64,000 nucleotides of DNA from Cupriavidus sp. WGlv3 (GCF_023952475.1 NZ_JALHRX010000001.1:671391-735390), one strand, 5' to 3'. Counted from the stretch's first letter, positions 54,274 to 64,000 are shown. Notes: a model not told the origin generated them from the letters alone. Numbers and translations are program-made.

Positions 54274-55908
54274 ATGGCCGCCATGCCAAGAACCCTCGCC
54301 GCGCCCACCGCAGCGCGACCCGGCGCGCTGCCGCGCCGCCTGTCGCTATTGCTCTCGCCCCTCCTTGCCGCCGTGCTGCTGGCCGGCGGCCCGGCACTGA
54401 CACCGGCCTACGCCAAGCCGCCCACCAAGGCGGCCAAGGCGACCAAGGCCACCAAGCCCGCCAAAGCGTCGAAAGCCGGCAAAGCCGCCGCCAAGGCCGC
54501 CACCAAGGCCGCCGCCGATCCGGCGCTGGTCGGCGCCGGCGTGCCCGCCCCGGTGGCCGCGGCCCTGCGCCGCGCCGGGGTGCCGGCCGCGGCGGCCAGC
54601 TTCTACGTGGTGCGGCTGGGCGACAGCACCGCGCGCGCCAGCTGGAACGCGCAGCAGCCGATGAACCCGGCGTCGACCATGAAGCTGGTCACCACCTTCG
54701 CCGGCCTGCAGCTGCTCGGCCCCGACTACCGCTGGCAGACCTCGCTCTACGCCGACGCGCAGCCGGGCTTCGACGGCACCGTCAACGGCAACGTCTACCT
54801 GCGCGGACATGGCGATCCCAAGCTGGTGCCCGAGGAAATGGCCAAGCTGGTGGCGCGGGCGCGCGCCGCCGGCGCCAGCACCATCAACGGCGACCTGGTG
54901 CTGGACCGCAGCTACTTCGCCGATGGCCTGGACAGCAACGGCACCATCGACGGCGAGGTGCAGCGCGCCTACAACGTCGGGCCCGATGCGCTTCTGTACG
55001 CCTTCAAGACGCTGTCGTTCACGCTGACGCCGGACCCGGCCTCGCAGACCGTGGCGGTCAGCGTCACGCCGGAGCTGGCGCAGCTCAAGCTGGACAACCG
55101 CCTCACGCTGACCAACGGCCGCTGCGGCGACTGGCAGAGCAGCGCCAGCCCGACCGTGCTGCCGCAAGCCGATGGCACCGTGCTGGCCTCTTTTTACGGC
55201 GACTATGCCAGCGACTGCGGCGAGCACGTGCTCAATATCGCCACGCTGTCGCATGCGGAATTCACCTGGGGCGGCTTTGTCGCCGAGTGGCAGCGCGCCG
55301 GCGGGCGCTTTGCCCGGCTGCCGGCGCTGCGCAGCGGCAAGGTGCCGCGCGGCGCGGTGCTGCTGGCGCGCCACCACGGCCTGCCGCTGGCGGATATCGT
55401 GCGCGACATCAACAAGTTCTCGAACAACGTGATGGCGCGGCAGCTGTTCCTGACCCTCGGCGCCGAGATGGATCGCGGCGGGCCCGCCAGCACCGGGCGC
55501 TCGATCCGCGTGGTGCAGCGCTGGCTGGCGCGCCAGGGGCTGGACATGCCGGGCTTGGTGCTGGACAACGGCTCGGGCCTGTCGCGCGCGGAACGCATCA
55601 GCGCCTATGACATGGCGCGGCTGCTGCAGCAGGCTGCGGCCAGCCCGGTCGGGCCGGTGCTGATCGACTCGCTGCCGGTGCTGGGCGTCGACGGCACGCT
55701 GCGCAACCGCCTGACCCGCGCCAGCGCGGCCGGCAGCGGCTACCTGAAGACCGGCACGCTGGCCGATGTGCGCGCGCTGGCCGGCTATGTCGATGCGGCC
55801 GAGGGCGGCCGCTACGTGGTGGTGAGCATGATCAACCATGCCAACGCCGCGCAGGCGCAGGAGGCGCACGACGCGCTGCTGCAGTGGGTGTACCGCGGGG
55901 CACCCTGA
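54274..55908 (+). CDS. dacB: D-alanyl-D-alanine carboxypeptidase/endopeptidase (PBP4 type)
   Basis: A 544-residue class C penicillin-binding protein that trims and cleaves peptidoglycan peptides in the periplasm. A signal peptide ends near ALTPAYA. It is followed by a Lys/Ala-rich repeat (KAAKATKATKPAK and similar, residues ~48-85), which is unusual and basic. Catalytic motifs are S134-T-M-K137, S383-N-N385 and K492-T-G494. The inserted domain between the first two motifs is typical of PBP4. The ATG follows a short gap after the marR stop without a clear ribosome site; ATG 54283 (three codons later) is also possible. Confidence 0.93.
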   Translation: MAAMPRTLAAPTAARPGALPRRLSLLLSPLLAAVLLAGGPALTPAYAKPPTKAAKATKATKPAKASKAGKAAAKAATKAAADPALVGAGVPAPVAAALRRAGVPAAAASFYVVRLGDSTARASWNAQQPMNPASTMKLVTTFAGLQLLGPDYRWQTSLYADAQPGFDGTVNGNVYLRGHGDPKLVPEEMAKLVARARAAGASTINGDLVLDRSYFADGLDSNGTIDGEVQRAYNVGPDALLYAFKTLSFTLTPDPASQTVAVSVTPELAQLKLDNRLTLTNGRCGDWQSSASPTVLPQADGTVLASFYGDYASDCGEHVLNIATLSHAEFTWGGFVAEWQRAGGRFARLPALRSGKVPRGAVLLARHHGLPLADIVRDINKFSNNVMARQLFLTLGAEMDRGGPASTGRSIRVVQRWLARQGLDMPGLVLDNGSGLSRAERISAYDMARLLQQAAASPVGPVLIDSLPVLGVDGTLRNRLTRASAAGSGYLKTGTLADVRALAGYVDAAEGGRYVVVSMINHANAAQAQEAHDALLQWVYRGAP

Positions 55909-56096
55909 TGCCGCCCGGGCCGGGCCACGCCACGGCGCCGTGGCCTGCGGCCAACGCCGCGGCGGCATTTTGTTAAGCGCTCGCTTACCAGCCCGCCATC
56001 CCACCCTATAATGCCAGGGTGCCGGCCGCGTCCTGCGGCGGCAGCCTTCCGGGCCGGCCTTCGGCCCCGGGCCGCATCGCCCCCGCTTCCTCTGAC

Positions 56097-56921
56097 ATGA
56101 CTTCCCGACAACCCCCGGTGTGGTTGCGCCTCTGGCATCGCTTCGCACCGGCCGAACGCGCCGGCTTTATCGACGGCGCGCGCCGCTTTGCCCCGTCCCT
56201 GCCCGCGGTATTTTCCTGGGGCCTGGTCACCGGCGTGGCCATGAGCAAATCCGTGCTGACCGTGCCCGAGGCCATCGGCATGTCGCTGCTGGTCTACGCC
56301 GGCTCGGCGCAGCTGGCGGTGCTGCCGCTGTTCGCCGCGGGGCTGCCGCTGTGGACCATCTGGCTGACCGCGGCCATGGTCAACCTGCGCTTCGTCATCT
56401 TCAGCGCCGGCATGCAGCCGCATTTCAGCTACCTGACGCTGGCGCGGCGCACCGTGCTGGGCTTCTTCAACGGCGACCTGCATTTCGTCTACTTCCTGCA
56501 GAAGTACAGCACGCCCGGCTATGAGCCGGGCAAGGAAGGGTACTTCTGGGGCATGGCCCTGACCAACTTCTGCATGTGGCAGGTGTCGTCGATCATCGGC
56601 ATCGTGCTGGCGAGCCTGTTCCCCGACAGCTGGGGCCTGGGGCTGGCCGGCACCATGGCGCTGATCCCGGTGATGATCGCCACCATCAACTCGCGCTCGA
56701 CGCTGATGGCGGTGGTGATTTCCGCGGTGCTGGCGCTGCTGTGCTTCGACCTGCCGTACCGGCTCGGGCTGGTGGTGGCCGTGGTGGGCGCGATCGCCGC
56801 CGGCATGGCCAGCGACGAACTGGCCGCGCGTGCCGCGCTGCGCGGCATCCAGCGGCGCAAGCAGGCACCGCTCGCCAAGCCGGCGTCCGAGCCTGCGGAC
56901 CTTCCGGGAGACCGCGCATGA
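56097..56921 (+). CDS. azlC: AzlC-family branched-chain amino acid exporter, large subunit
   Basis: A 274-residue membrane protein with about seven or eight helices. Typical AzlC/YgaZ segments are GFIDGARRFAPSLPAVFSWGLVTGVAMSKSVLT, SLLVYAGSAQLAVLPLFAAGLPLWTIWLTAAMVNLRFVIFSAG and FNGDLHFVYFLQKYS. With AzlD it exports branched-chain amino acids or related compounds. ATG 56097 was chosen; in-frame codons upstream lack similarity. Its stop overlaps the azlD start (ATGA), so the two are coupled. Confidence 0.92.
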   Translation: MTSRQPPVWLRLWHRFAPAERAGFIDGARRFAPSLPAVFSWGLVTGVAMSKSVLTVPEAIGMSLLVYAGSAQLAVLPLFAAGLPLWTIWLTAAMVNLRFVIFSAGMQPHFSYLTLARRTVLGFFNGDLHFVYFLQKYSTPGYEPGKEGYFWGMALTNFCMWQVSSIIGIVLASLFPDSWGLGLAGTMALIPVMIATINSRSTLMAVVISAVLALLCFDLPYRLGLVVAVVGAIAAGMASDELAARAALRGIQRRKQAPLAKPASEPADLPGDRA

Positions 56922-57244
56922 GCCATACCGAAGTCTGGATCGCGCTCGTCGGCATGGCGGTCGTCACCGTGATCACGCGCGCGCTGTTTCTGATGGCGGG
57001 GGAGCACATCACCGTGCCGGACCGCATCCAGCGCGCGCTGCGCTATGCGCCGGCAGCGGCGCTGGCCGCCATCATCCTGCCGGACCTGATGACCTGGCAG
57101 GGGCATTTCACCGTGGCGTTTTCGAACTACAAGCTGATGGCCGGGGTGGCGGCGACGGTGTTCTACCTGCTGACCCGGAAGATGGTGGGGATGATCGTGG
57201 TGGGGATGGCGGTGTATACGGCGTTGCGATTGTTGGCGGGGTAA
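56918..57244 (+). CDS. azlD: AzlD-family small subunit
   Basis: A 108-residue membrane protein with about four helices (WIALVGMAVVTVITRALFLMAG; ALRYAPAAALAAIILPDLM; YKLMAGVAATVFYLLTR; MVGMIVVGMAVYTALRLL). It is the small partner of AzlC in the exporter. Translation is coupled to azlC by a four-base overlap. It is convergent with tsaC, 34 bases away. Confidence 0.92.
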   Translation: MSHTEVWIALVGMAVVTVITRALFLMAGEHITVPDRIQRALRYAPAAALAAIILPDLMTWQGHFTVAFSNYKLMAGVAATVFYLLTRKMVGMIVVGMAVYTALRLLAG

Positions 57245-57278
57245 TGTCGACGGCCGCGTGCCTGGCACGCGCCGGCCC

Positions 57279-58268
57279 TCACCCCCCAAACGCCGCCGCC
57301 GCCCGCTCCAGCCGGTCGCGCACCCCGGCCCAGTCCTGCCCCTCCGGCAACACCTCGAACACCAGCTGCGTATATCCCTGCCGGTCGAGCTTGCGCAGCA
57401 GCCGGTACAGCTCCTGCGCATACGCGGCGGCATCGGCAGGCGCCTGCACCCAGGTGCAGCGCTGGTCCGCCAGCGGCGCGCGCCCGACCCATGCCACGCG
57501 GGCATCCGCCGGCAGCGCTTGCAGGCGCGCGGCGGCGGCCTGCGCGTCGGCCAGCAGCAGCGGCGTGTGCGGCGCGTAGTGGGCCTTCAGGGTTCCCGAA
57601 GCGCGCGGCGCGGCGGCGTCCGGTGGCAGCGGGGCTTCGCCCAGCACCTGCGCGAGCATCCCCACCGTGACCGCGCCCGGGCGCAGCAGCACGGGCCCGA
57701 TGCCCTGCTCCAGCCGCGACAGGTCGACGATGGTCGATTCGATGCCGACTTCGACGCCATCGCCCTCCAGCACATAGACCGCGTCGCCGAATTCCTCGCG
57801 CACATGCTGCGCGGTGGTCGGGCTGACCTGGCCGAACTTGTTGGCGGAAGGCGCGGCAATGCCGCCGCGGCCGCGCTTGAAGCGCGACAGCAGCGCCTGC
57901 GCCACCGGATGCGACGGGCAGCGCAGGCCGATGCTGTCCTGCCCGCCGGCGACGGCGGCGTCGATATGCGCGGCGCGCTTCAGGATCAGCGTCAGCGGGC
58001 CGGGCCAGAAGGCGTCGATCAGCTGCTGCGCGGCCGCCGGGACGTCGTCGGTCCAGTAGCCGATATCGGCACCGTCGACCACGTGCACGATCACCGGATG
58101 GTTCGACGGCCTGCCCTTGAGCGCGAAGATGCGGCCGACGGCCGCGGGATTCTCGGCATCGGCGCCAAGGCCGTAGACGGTCTCGGTCGGGAAGGCGACC
58201 AGTTGCCCGGCCTCGAGCAGGCGGACGGCTTCATCCAGTTCGGCGGCCGTGGGCGTGCGCGGCGACAT
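57279..58268 (-). CDS. tsaC: L-threonylcarbamoyladenylate synthase (Sua5/YrdC)
   Basis: A 329-residue long-form Sua5 enzyme that makes threonylcarbamoyl-AMP from threonine, bicarbonate and ATP for tRNA t6A. The YrdC domain has LVAFPTETVYGLGADAENPAAVGRIFALKGRPSNHPVIVHV and SANKFGQVSPTTAQHV. A C-terminal Sua5 domain follows (SGTLKAHYAPHTPLLL onward). The partner tsaE is at 30375-30887. It is downstream of purK on the same strand, 39 bases away, and probably co-transcribed. Confidence 0.95.
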   Translation of the reverse strand: MSPRTPTAAELDEAVRLLEAGQLVAFPTETVYGLGADAENPAAVGRIFALKGRPSNHPVIVHVVDGADIGYWTDDVPAAAQQLIDAFWPGPLTLILKRAAHIDAAVAGGQDSIGLRCPSHPVAQALLSRFKRGRGGIAAPSANKFGQVSPTTAQHVREEFGDAVYVLEGDGVEVGIESTIVDLSRLEQGIGPVLLRPGAVTVGMLAQVLGEAPLPPDAAAPRASGTLKAHYAPHTPLLLADAQAAAARLQALPADARVAWVGRAPLADQRCTWVQAPADAAAYAQELYRLLRKLDRQGYTQLVFEVLPEGQDWAGVRDRLERAAAAFGG

Positions 58269-58307
58269 CGTGTTCCTTCAAAAGGTGGCGTGGCGGTCGA
58301 CGGAAAC

Positions 58308-59552
58308 TCAGAGCGGGATATGCAGCGCCTGCGCGGCCGCGGCGAAGGCCGCGTCGGCGGCTTCGGCATGCTCGCCGATGCAGTTGACGTGCCCCATCTT
58401 GCGCGACGGGCGCGCATCGCTCTTGCCGTACAGGTGCAGCTTGGCGCCGGGTTGCGCCATCACTTCGTCCCAGGCCGGGGTGCGTTCCAGGCCGAACTCG
58501 AACCACACGTCGCCCAGCAGGTTCAGCATCTTGCCGGCCGAATGCTGGCGCGTGCTGCCCAGCGGCAGCCGCGCCATGGCGCGCACCTGCTGCTCGAACT
58601 GGCTGGTCTCGCAGGCGTCCATGGTGATGTGGCCCGAGTTGTGCGGGCGCGGCGCCATTTCGTTGGCGACCAGCGAACCATCGGTCAGCACGAAGAACTC
58701 GATGCACAGCACGCCGACATAGCCCATTTCCGTGGCAATGGCGGCAGCCGCGGCGCGAGCGCGCTCGGCGATCTCGGGCGAGACGCTGGTCGACGGCATC
58801 TCGGTCGAGAACAGGATGCCGTCGCGGTGCACGTTCTCGGCCAGCGGCCAGGTCGCGGTGGCGCCGTCCGCGCCGCGCGCGGCCAGCACCGACACCTCGT
58901 ACGCCAGCGGCAACATCTGCTCCAGCACGCACGGCACGTGCTGCATTGCCTTCCACGCGGCGCGCACGTCGTCGCGCGTCTTCACGCGCGCCTGGCCCTT
59001 GCCGTCGTAGCCCATGCGCGCGGTCTTGAGGATGCCGGGCAGCACGTGCTCGGGCAGCTGGTCGACGTCGGCGTCGTGCTGGATCACCCAGTGCGGCGCC
59101 GTCGGCACGCCGGTGCGCTCGGCGCAGGCGGCAAAGAACTTCTTCTCGCCGATGCGGTTCTGCGCGATCGACACGCAGTAGCCGCGCGGCGCGACGAACG
59201 CACCCAGCTGCTCGAGCCGGTCCAGCGACAGCGACGGCACGTTCTCGAACTCGGTGCTGACCGCCTGGCACAGCTTGCCCATCTCGGCCAGCGCGGCCTC
59301 GTCGGTGTATTGGGCGCAGATATGCTTGTCGGCGACCACGCCCGCCGGGCTGTCCTGGTCCGGGTCGAGCACGCACACGCGATAGCCCATCGCCTGCGCC
59401 GCATGCGTGAACATGCGGCCGAGCTGGCCGCCGCCCAGCATGCCCAGCCACGCGCCGGGCAGGATGGGCGCGTCGGGACGGTCGACGCCGAACTCGGCGC
59501 GCGATTCCGGCGTGTGGGCTTCGGAGAGGTGGGGATGGATATCGGTAGGCAT
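58308..59552 (-). CDS. purK: N5-carboxyaminoimidazole ribonucleotide synthase
   Basis: A 414-residue ATP-grasp enzyme that carboxylates AIR with bicarbonate and ATP in de novo purine synthesis. The N-terminal [33 protein letters not shown] is preceded by about 30 extra residues. ATP-grasp landmarks are [29 protein letters not shown] and [25 protein letters not shown]. It follows purE by 41 bases and works with it. Confidence 0.95.
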   Translation of the reverse strand: MPTDIHPHLSEAHTPESRAEFGVDRPDAPILPGAWLGMLGGGQLGRMFTHAAQAMGYRVCVLDPDQDSPAGVVADKHICAQYTDEAALAEMGKLCQAVSTEFENVPSLSLDRLEQLGAFVAPRGYCVSIAQNRIGEKKFFAACAERTGVPTAPHWVIQHDADVDQLPEHVLPGILKTARMGYDGKGQARVKTRDDVRAAWKAMQHVPCVLEQMLPLAYEVSVLAARGADGATATWPLAENVHRDGILFSTEMPSTSVSPEIAERARAAAAAIATEMGYVGVLCIEFFVLTDGSLVANEMAPRPHNSGHITMDACETSQFEQQVRAMARLPLGSTRQHSAGKMLNLLGDVWFEFGLERTPAWDEVMAQPGAKLHLYGKSDARPSRKMGHVNCIGEHAEAADAAFAAAAQALHIPL

Positions 59553-59593
59553 TGCTCGGTTCCGTGTGGGTCCGGAGGGTTACAGCGGCAGCA

Positions 59594-60091
59594 TTACAGC
59601 GGCAAGGTCATGGCGCGCGCGGCTTCGGTCTGCTTCGCGCGGAACGCTTCCAGCGCGGCAGCCAGCGCGTCGTCGGTAGTGGCCAGCGTGGCGATCGCGT
59701 GCAGCGCGGCGTTGGCCGCGCCCGCTTCGCCGATGGCGAAGGTAGCCACCGGCACGCCCTTGGGCATCTGCACGATCGACAGCAGCGAGTCCTCGCCGCG
59801 CAGGTACTTCGACGGCACCGGCACGCCGAACACCGGCACGATGGTCTTGGCGGCGATCATGCCGGGCAGGTGCGCGGCCCCGCCGGCACCGGCGATGATG
59901 GCGCGCAGGCCGCGGCTGCGGGCGCTCTCGGCATAGCTGAACATGTCGTCGGCCATGCGGTGCGCGGATACCACCCGGGCTTCGAACGGCACGCCGAAAT
60001 CCTTCAGCATCGCCACGGCGTGCTGCATCACGTCCCAGTCGGAGCTGCTGCCCATGACGACGCCGACCAATGGCTTATCTTGCTTGCTCAC
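59594..60091 (-). CDS. purE: N5-carboxyaminoimidazole ribonucleotide mutase
   Basis: A 165-residue class I PurE that rearranges N5-CAIR to [45 protein letters not shown] is the active-site region with the catalytic His in [29 protein letters not shown] is also diagnostic. It lies between purC (81 bases upstream) and purK on one strand. Confidence 0.96.
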   Translation of the reverse strand: MSKQDKPLVGVVMGSSSDWDVMQHAVAMLKDFGVPFEARVVSAHRMADDMFSYAESARSRGLRAIIAGAGGAAHLPGMIAAKTIVPVFGVPVPSKYLRGEDSLLSIVQMPKGVPVATFAIGEAGAANAALHAIATLATTDDALAAALEAFRAKQTEAARAMTLPL

Positions 60092-60172
60092 GTTTGATCC
60101 TTGCTTGTTTGCTGCCCTTTCCCGTGAGGGGAGAGGGCAGCACCGTCGGCTTGCGCGAAGCCGAAGGGAAAC

Positions 60173-61081
60173 TTACTTCAACTCTTCGCCCGTCAGGCGC
60201 GTCAGCGCCTCGCGGTACTTCGCCGCGGTCTTCTCGATCACGTCGTCCGGCAGCTGCGGCGCCGGCGCGGTCTTGGGCCAGGGCTTGCCGTCGATGCGCA
60301 CGGCTTCCAGCCAGTCGCGCACGAACTGCTTGTCGAACGACGGCGGGTTGGTGCCCACCTGGTACGAATCGGCGGGCCAGAAGCGCGACGAGTCGGCGGT
60401 CAGCACTTCGTCCATCAGCGTCAGCACGCCGTTGTCGTCCAGGCCGAACTCGAACTTGGTGTCGGCGATGATGATGCCGCGCGTGGCGGCGAACTCGGCC
60501 GCTTCCTTGTACAGGCGGATCGAGATCTCGCGCATCTGGCGCGCCAGCGCGATGCCGATGCGGGCCTCGACCTCGGCGAACGAGATGTTCTCGTCGTGCT
60601 CGCCCATCTCGGCCTTGGCCGCCGGCGTGAAGATCGGCTCGGGCAGCTTCTGCGCGTTCTGCAGGCCCGGCGGCAGCTCGATGCCGCACACCTTGCCGGT
60701 GGCCTGGTAGTCCTTCCAGCCACTGCCGGCAAGGTAGCCGCGCACCACGGCCTCGACCAGGATCGGCTTGAGGCGCTTGACCACCACCGCGCGGCCCCTG
60801 ACCTGCTCCACTTCATCCGCGGCCACCACGGTCTCGGGCGCGATGCCGGTCTCGTGGTTCGGCACGATGTGGGCGAGCTTGCGGAACCAGAAGTTCGCCA
60901 TCTGGTTCAGCACGCGGCCCTTGTCGGGGATCGGCTCGCCCATGATGACGTCGAACGCCGACAGGCGGTCGGTGGTGACGATCAGCAGCTTGTCGTTGCC
61001 GACGGCGTAGTTGTCGCGCACCTTGCCGTGGCCCAGCAGCGGCAGCGAGTTGATGGAGGACTGGTAGAGAGCGTTGGTCAT
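60173..61081 (-). CDS. purC: phosphoribosylaminoimidazole-succinocarboxamide synthase
   Basis: A 302-residue SAICAR synthetase that couples aspartate to CAIR with ATP. Landmarks are [66 protein letters not shown], and [35 protein letters not shown] 61081 gives the usual start [21 protein letters not shown]; a further upstream in-frame start is not conserved. It is the longer (about 300-residue) form, common in Betaproteobacteria. Confidence 0.96.
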   Translation of the reverse strand: MTNALYQSSINSLPLLGHGKVRDNYAVGNDKLLIVTTDRLSAFDVIMGEPIPDKGRVLNQMANFWFRKLAHIVPNHETGIAPETVVAADEVEQVRGRAVVVKRLKPILVEAVVRGYLAGSGWKDYQATGKVCGIELPPGLQNAQKLPEPIFTPAAKAEMGEHDENISFAEVEARIGIALARQMREISIRLYKEAAEFAATRGIIIADTKFEFGLDDNGVLTLMDEVLTADSSRFWPADSYQVGTNPPSFDKQFVRDWLEAVRIDGKPWPKTAPAPQLPDDVIEKTAAKYREALTRLTGEELK

Positions 61082-61184
61082 GATGGTTCCGATAAAACGG
61101 CGAAGCCGCCGGGCGCTGGAAGCGTGCCGCGGCGGCCGGAACTGCAAGCCGCCTTCCCCTTGCGCGGAAGGCGGACACGGGACA

Positions 61185-62249
61185 TTACTGCACGACCTGC
61201 GCCAGCTTGCCCGACTTGTACTGCTGCGCGATCTCGCTCAGCGCCACCGGCTTGATCTTGCCGGCCTGGCCTTCGCAGCCGAACGCCAGGTAGCGCGCCT
61301 TGCACACCTGCTTGGCGGCCTCGCGCGCCGGCTTCAGGTATTCGCGCGGGTCGAACTTGCTCGGGTTCTCGACGAAGAAGCGGCGGATCGCGCCGGTCAT
61401 GGCCAGGCGGATATCGGTGTCGATATTGATCTTGCGCACGCCGTACTTGATCGCTTCCTGGATTTCCTCGACCGGCACGCCGTAGGTTTCCTTCATGTCG
61501 CCGCCGAACTTGCGGATCTCTTCCAGCAGTTCCTGCGGCACCGACGACGAGCCGTGCATCACCAGGTGGGTGTTGGGAATGCGCGCGTGGATTTCCTTGA
61601 TGCGGTTGATCGCCAGGATGTCGCCGGTGGGCTTGCGGGTGAACTTGTAGGCGCCGTGCGAGGTGCCGATGGCGATCGCCAGCGCGTCGAGCTGGGTGGC
61701 CTTGACGAAGTCGGCGGCCTGCTCGGGATCGGTCAGCAGCATCGAGTGGTCCAGCTTGCCTTCGGCGCCGATGCCGTCTTCCTCGCCGGCTTCACCGGTT
61801 TCGAGCGAGCCCAGGCAGCCCAGCTCGCCCTCGACGGTCACGCCGATGGCGTGCGACAGCTGCACCACCTTGCGCGTCACGTCGACGTTGTATTCGTAGT
61901 CGGCCGGGGTCTTGCCGTCTTCGCGCAGCGAGCCGTCCATCATCACCGACGAGAAGCCCAGGTCGATCGCGGCCTGGCAGATCGCCGGCGACTGGCCGTG
62001 GTCCTGGTGCATCACCACCGGGATATGCGGATAGGCTTCGACCGCGGCTTCGATCAGGTGGCGCAGGAAGTGCTCGCCGGCGTATTTGCGGGCGCCGGCC
62101 GAGGCTTGCATGATCACCGGAGCGTTGACCTCGTCGGCCGCCTGCATGATGGCCTGCACTTGCTCGAGGTTGTTCACGTTGAAGGCCGGCAGGCCGTAGC
62201 TGTTCTCGGCTGCGTGGTCCAGCAGCTGGCGCATCGAAACGAGTGGCAT
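61185..62249 (-). CDS. fba: fructose-bisphosphate aldolase, class II
   Basis: A 354-residue zinc-dependent aldolase that splits or forms fructose 1,6-bisphosphate in glycolysis, gluconeogenesis and the Calvin cycle. It begins [33 protein letters not shown]. The zinc region is [11 protein letters not shown], the second ligand region ELGCLG, and [16 protein letters not shown] and [21 protein letters not shown] follow. The sequence style fits the Calvin-cycle subtype often called CbbA/Fba. It lies between pyk and purC. Confidence 0.96.
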   Translation of the reverse strand: MPLVSMRQLLDHAAENSYGLPAFNVNNLEQVQAIMQAADEVNAPVIMQASAGARKYAGEHFLRHLIEAAVEAYPHIPVVMHQDHGQSPAICQAAIDLGFSSVMMDGSLREDGKTPADYEYNVDVTRKVVQLSHAIGVTVEGELGCLGSLETGEAGEEDGIGAEGKLDHSMLLTDPEQAADFVKATQLDALAIAIGTSHGAYKFTRKPTGDILAINRIKEIHARIPNTHLVMHGSSSVPQELLEEIRKFGGDMKETYGVPVEEIQEAIKYGVRKINIDTDIRLAMTGAIRRFFVENPSKFDPREYLKPAREAAKQVCKARYLAFGCEGQAGKIKPVALSEIAQQYKSGKLAQVVQ

Positions 62250-62299
62250 GTCTAACTCCTAAATGAAAATGGGATGTCTCGGTATTCTTCTGTCGGCGC

Positions 62300-63736
62300 T
62301 CAATGCCCCACCCTGACGATCTTCAGGGTGTTGGTACCGCCCGGCTGTCCCATCGGTTCGCCGATGGTCAGCACGATGAAATCGCCCCGCTGCACCACAC
62401 CTTGCGCCAGCAGCAGCTCCTCGGCCTGCTCCAGCGCGGTATCGCGGTCGGTGCTCGACTGCAGCGGCAGCGGCACCACGTTGCGGTAGAGCTGCATCTT
62501 GCGCTGCGACGCCAGGTTGGGCGTCATCGCGTAAATCGGTACATGGATGCGGTGCCGGCTCATCCACAGCGCGGTCGCGCCGGAATCGGTCAGCGCCGCG
62601 ATCGCCTTCACCTGCAAATGATAGGCGGTGAACAGCGCCCCCATCGCCACCGACTGGTCGATGCGCGAGAAGGTCTGGTTCAGGAAATCGGTGTCGAGCT
62701 GCACCACCTCGGACTTCTCGGCCTCGATGCAGACCGCGGCCATGGCCTCGACGGTCTCGACCGGATAGCGGCCGGCGGCGGTCTCGGCCGACAGCATCAC
62801 GGCATCGGTGCCGTCCAGCACGGCGTTGGCCACGTCCGAGACCTCGGCGCGGGTCGGCACCGGGTTGACGATCATGCTTTCCATCATCTGCGTCGCGGTG
62901 ATGGTCAGCTTGTTGGCCTCGCGCGCCAGCCTGATCATGCGCTTCTGCAACGCCGGCACGGCGGCGTTGCCGACTTCCACGGCGAGGTCGCCGCGCGCCA
63001 CCATGATGCCGTCGGAAGCCTGCAGGATTTCTTCCAGCACGCCCGGATGGATGGCCTCGGCGCGCTCGATCTTGGCGATCATGCGGGCCCGGTGGCCGTG
63101 CGGCTGGCCGGCCACGGCGGCCAGCTGGCGCGCCATTTCCATGTCGGTGGCGTTCTTGGGGAAGCTCACCGCGAGGTAGTCAGCGCCCAGGGCCATGGCG
63201 GTCTTGATGTCTTCCATGTCCTTGGCGGTCAGCGCCGGCGCCGACAGCCCGCCGCCCTGGCGGTTGATGCCCTTGTTGTTGGACAGCTCGCCACCCACGC
63301 GCACGGTGGTGAAGATCTCGTTGCCCAGCACGCGATCGACCACCAGCACGATCAGGCCGTCGTTGAGCAGCAGCAGGTCGCCCGGGCCGACGTCGCGCGG
63401 CAGGTCCTGGTAGTCCAGGCCGGCGCGCTCTTCGTTGCCAAGCTTGCAGCTGGAATCGAGGATAAAGGGCTCGCCCGCCTTGAGCAGGACCTTGCCGTGC
63501 TCGAACTTGCCCACGCGGATCTTGGGACCCTGCAGGTCGGCCATGATGGCGACCTCGCGCCCGCATGCCTGCGCCGCCTCGCGCACCAGCCGGGCGCGGT
63601 CGAGATGGTCCTGGGCGGTGCCGTGCGAAAAGTTCAGCCGCACCACGTCGACCCCCGCCGCGATCATGCGCGTCAGGATTTCCAGCGAGCTGGAGGCGGG
63701 GCCGATGGTGGCGACGATCTTGGTGGAACGGGTCAT
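62300..63736 (-). CDS. pyk: pyruvate kinase
   Basis: A 478-residue pyruvate kinase converting phosphoenolpyruvate and ADP to pyruvate and ATP. The start is MTRSTKIVATIGPASSSLEIL. The active-site signature is MIAKIERAEAIHPGVLEEIL, with GIMVARGDLAVEVG and TATQMMESMI. The C-terminal allosteric domain ends GGTNTLKIVRVGH. ATG 63736 was chosen over an upstream extension that runs into the pgk region. It is 91 bases downstream of pgk and 50 bases upstream of fba on the same strand. Confidence 0.96.
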   Translation of the reverse strand: MTRSTKIVATIGPASSSLEILTRMIAAGVDVVRLNFSHGTAQDHLDRARLVREAAQACGREVAIMADLQGPKIRVGKFEHGKVLLKAGEPFILDSSCKLGNEERAGLDYQDLPRDVGPGDLLLLNDGLIVLVVDRVLGNEIFTTVRVGGELSNNKGINRQGGGLSAPALTAKDMEDIKTAMALGADYLAVSFPKNATDMEMARQLAAVAGQPHGHRARMIAKIERAEAIHPGVLEEILQASDGIMVARGDLAVEVGNAAVPALQKRMIRLAREANKLTITATQMMESMIVNPVPTRAEVSDVANAVLDGTDAVMLSAETAAGRYPVETVEAMAAVCIEAEKSEVVQLDTDFLNQTFSRIDQSVAMGALFTAYHLQVKAIAALTDSGATALWMSRHRIHVPIYAMTPNLASQRKMQLYRNVVPLPLQSSTDRDTALEQAEELLLAQGVVQRGDFIVLTIGEPMGQPGGTNTLKIVRVGH

Positions 63737-63827
63737 GCGGGGTTTCCTGGTTTCAGCGCTCGATGGCCCGACGGCCGGTTGGCGCGACCGGCGGGCCCAC
63801 GGCTCCGCCAGGCGCGGGGCGGATGCG

Positions 63828-64000
63828 TCAGCCTGCGGCGCGCTGCTCCAGCACTTCGAAGGCGGGCAGCGTCTTGCCTTCCAGGAATTCCAGGAATGCG
63901 CCGCCGCCGGTGGAGATGTAGCCCACGCGGTCGGCAATGCCGTACTTGGCGATGGCGGCGAGCGTGTCGCCGCCGCCGGCGATCGAGAACCCCTTCGATT
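63828..64000 (-). CDS. pgk: phosphoglycerate kinase, C-terminal part (cut by window end)
   Basis: Only the last 56 codons plus the stop are in the window. The translation includes [22 protein letters not shown] and [28 protein letters not shown], the nucleotide-binding GGGD and GGGAFLE elements at the C-terminus of phosphoglycerate kinase. The TGA stop is at 63828-63830 on the minus strand. The gene continues beyond position 64000. It heads the pgk-pyk-fba block visible here. Confidence 0.95.
   Translation of the reverse strand, partial: SKGFSIAGGGDTLAAIAKYGIADRVGYISTGGGAFLEFLEGKTLPAFEVLEQRAAG

Overview
The window is a GC-rich (well over 60% by eye), densely coded chromosomal segment of a betaproteobacterium. 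Gene content and order (exbB-exbD-lpxK-Trm112-kdsB-adk; pgk-pyk-fba-purC-purE-purK-tsaC; ogt-xerD-ybaK-plsY beside ompR-envZ) together with several Bug/TctC-type binding proteins point to Burkholderiaceae, most likely Cupriavidus, main chromosome. This is inferred from remembered family and synteny knowledge, not from a search. I see no tRNA, rRNA, insertion sequence, prophage or CRISPR array, and every coding region looks intact. One gene (pgk) is cut by the window end.

Layout. 0.2-4.3 kb: a four-gene glycan operon (GT4 glycosyltransferase, UDP-glucuronate decarboxylase, PIG-L deacetylase, GT2) with a candidate sigma-54 promoter. 4.3-7.0 kb: an Atm1-type ABC exporter fused to a degenerate histidine-kinase-like ATPase region and a receiver domain. 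7.2-7.8 kb: a UdgX-type uracil-DNA glycosylase. 7.8-8.7 kb: two small hypothetical genes. 8.8-12 kb: a quinone-reductase-like dehydrogenase, a LacI-type and a LysR-type regulator, with two copies of one palindromic operator. 12-15.9 kb: a porin/Bug/amidohydrolase operon. 16.4-18.5 kb: sodB and xseA.

18.5-19.6 kb holds no gene but carries four gapless-alignable copies of a ~109-bp element built around TCCACA boxes, the most unusual structure in the window. It is followed by exbB-exbD-lpxK-Trm112-kdsB and adk (envelope and LPS precursor functions). 24-29 kb: an SDR dehydrogenase behind a promoter/palindrome pair, an XRE-type regulator, a methyltransferase, and a LysR regulator divergent from an SLC10A7-like transporter. 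28.9-33 kb: amiC-tsaE divergent from queG, then an AEC transporter. 33-37.7 kb: a chalcone-isomerase-like secreted protein, an orphan Bug protein, ogt-xerD, ybaK and plsY.

37.8-49.6 kb: an OmpR/EnvZ-type two-component system divergent from a complete MdtABC-OprM-type RND efflux operon. The second RND pump carries an unusual Ser/Thr/Gly-rich insertion. 49.6-51 kb: a LysR regulator divergent from a PACE-family efflux protein. 51.2-54.2 kb: a flavoprotein monooxygenase, a Liv-type binding protein and a translationally coupled MarR regulator. 54.3-57.2 kb: PBP4-type dacB and azlCD. 57.3-64 kb: the minus-strand tsaC, purK, purE, purC, fba, pyk, pgk block linking purine synthesis and lower glycolysis/Calvin-cycle carbon flow.
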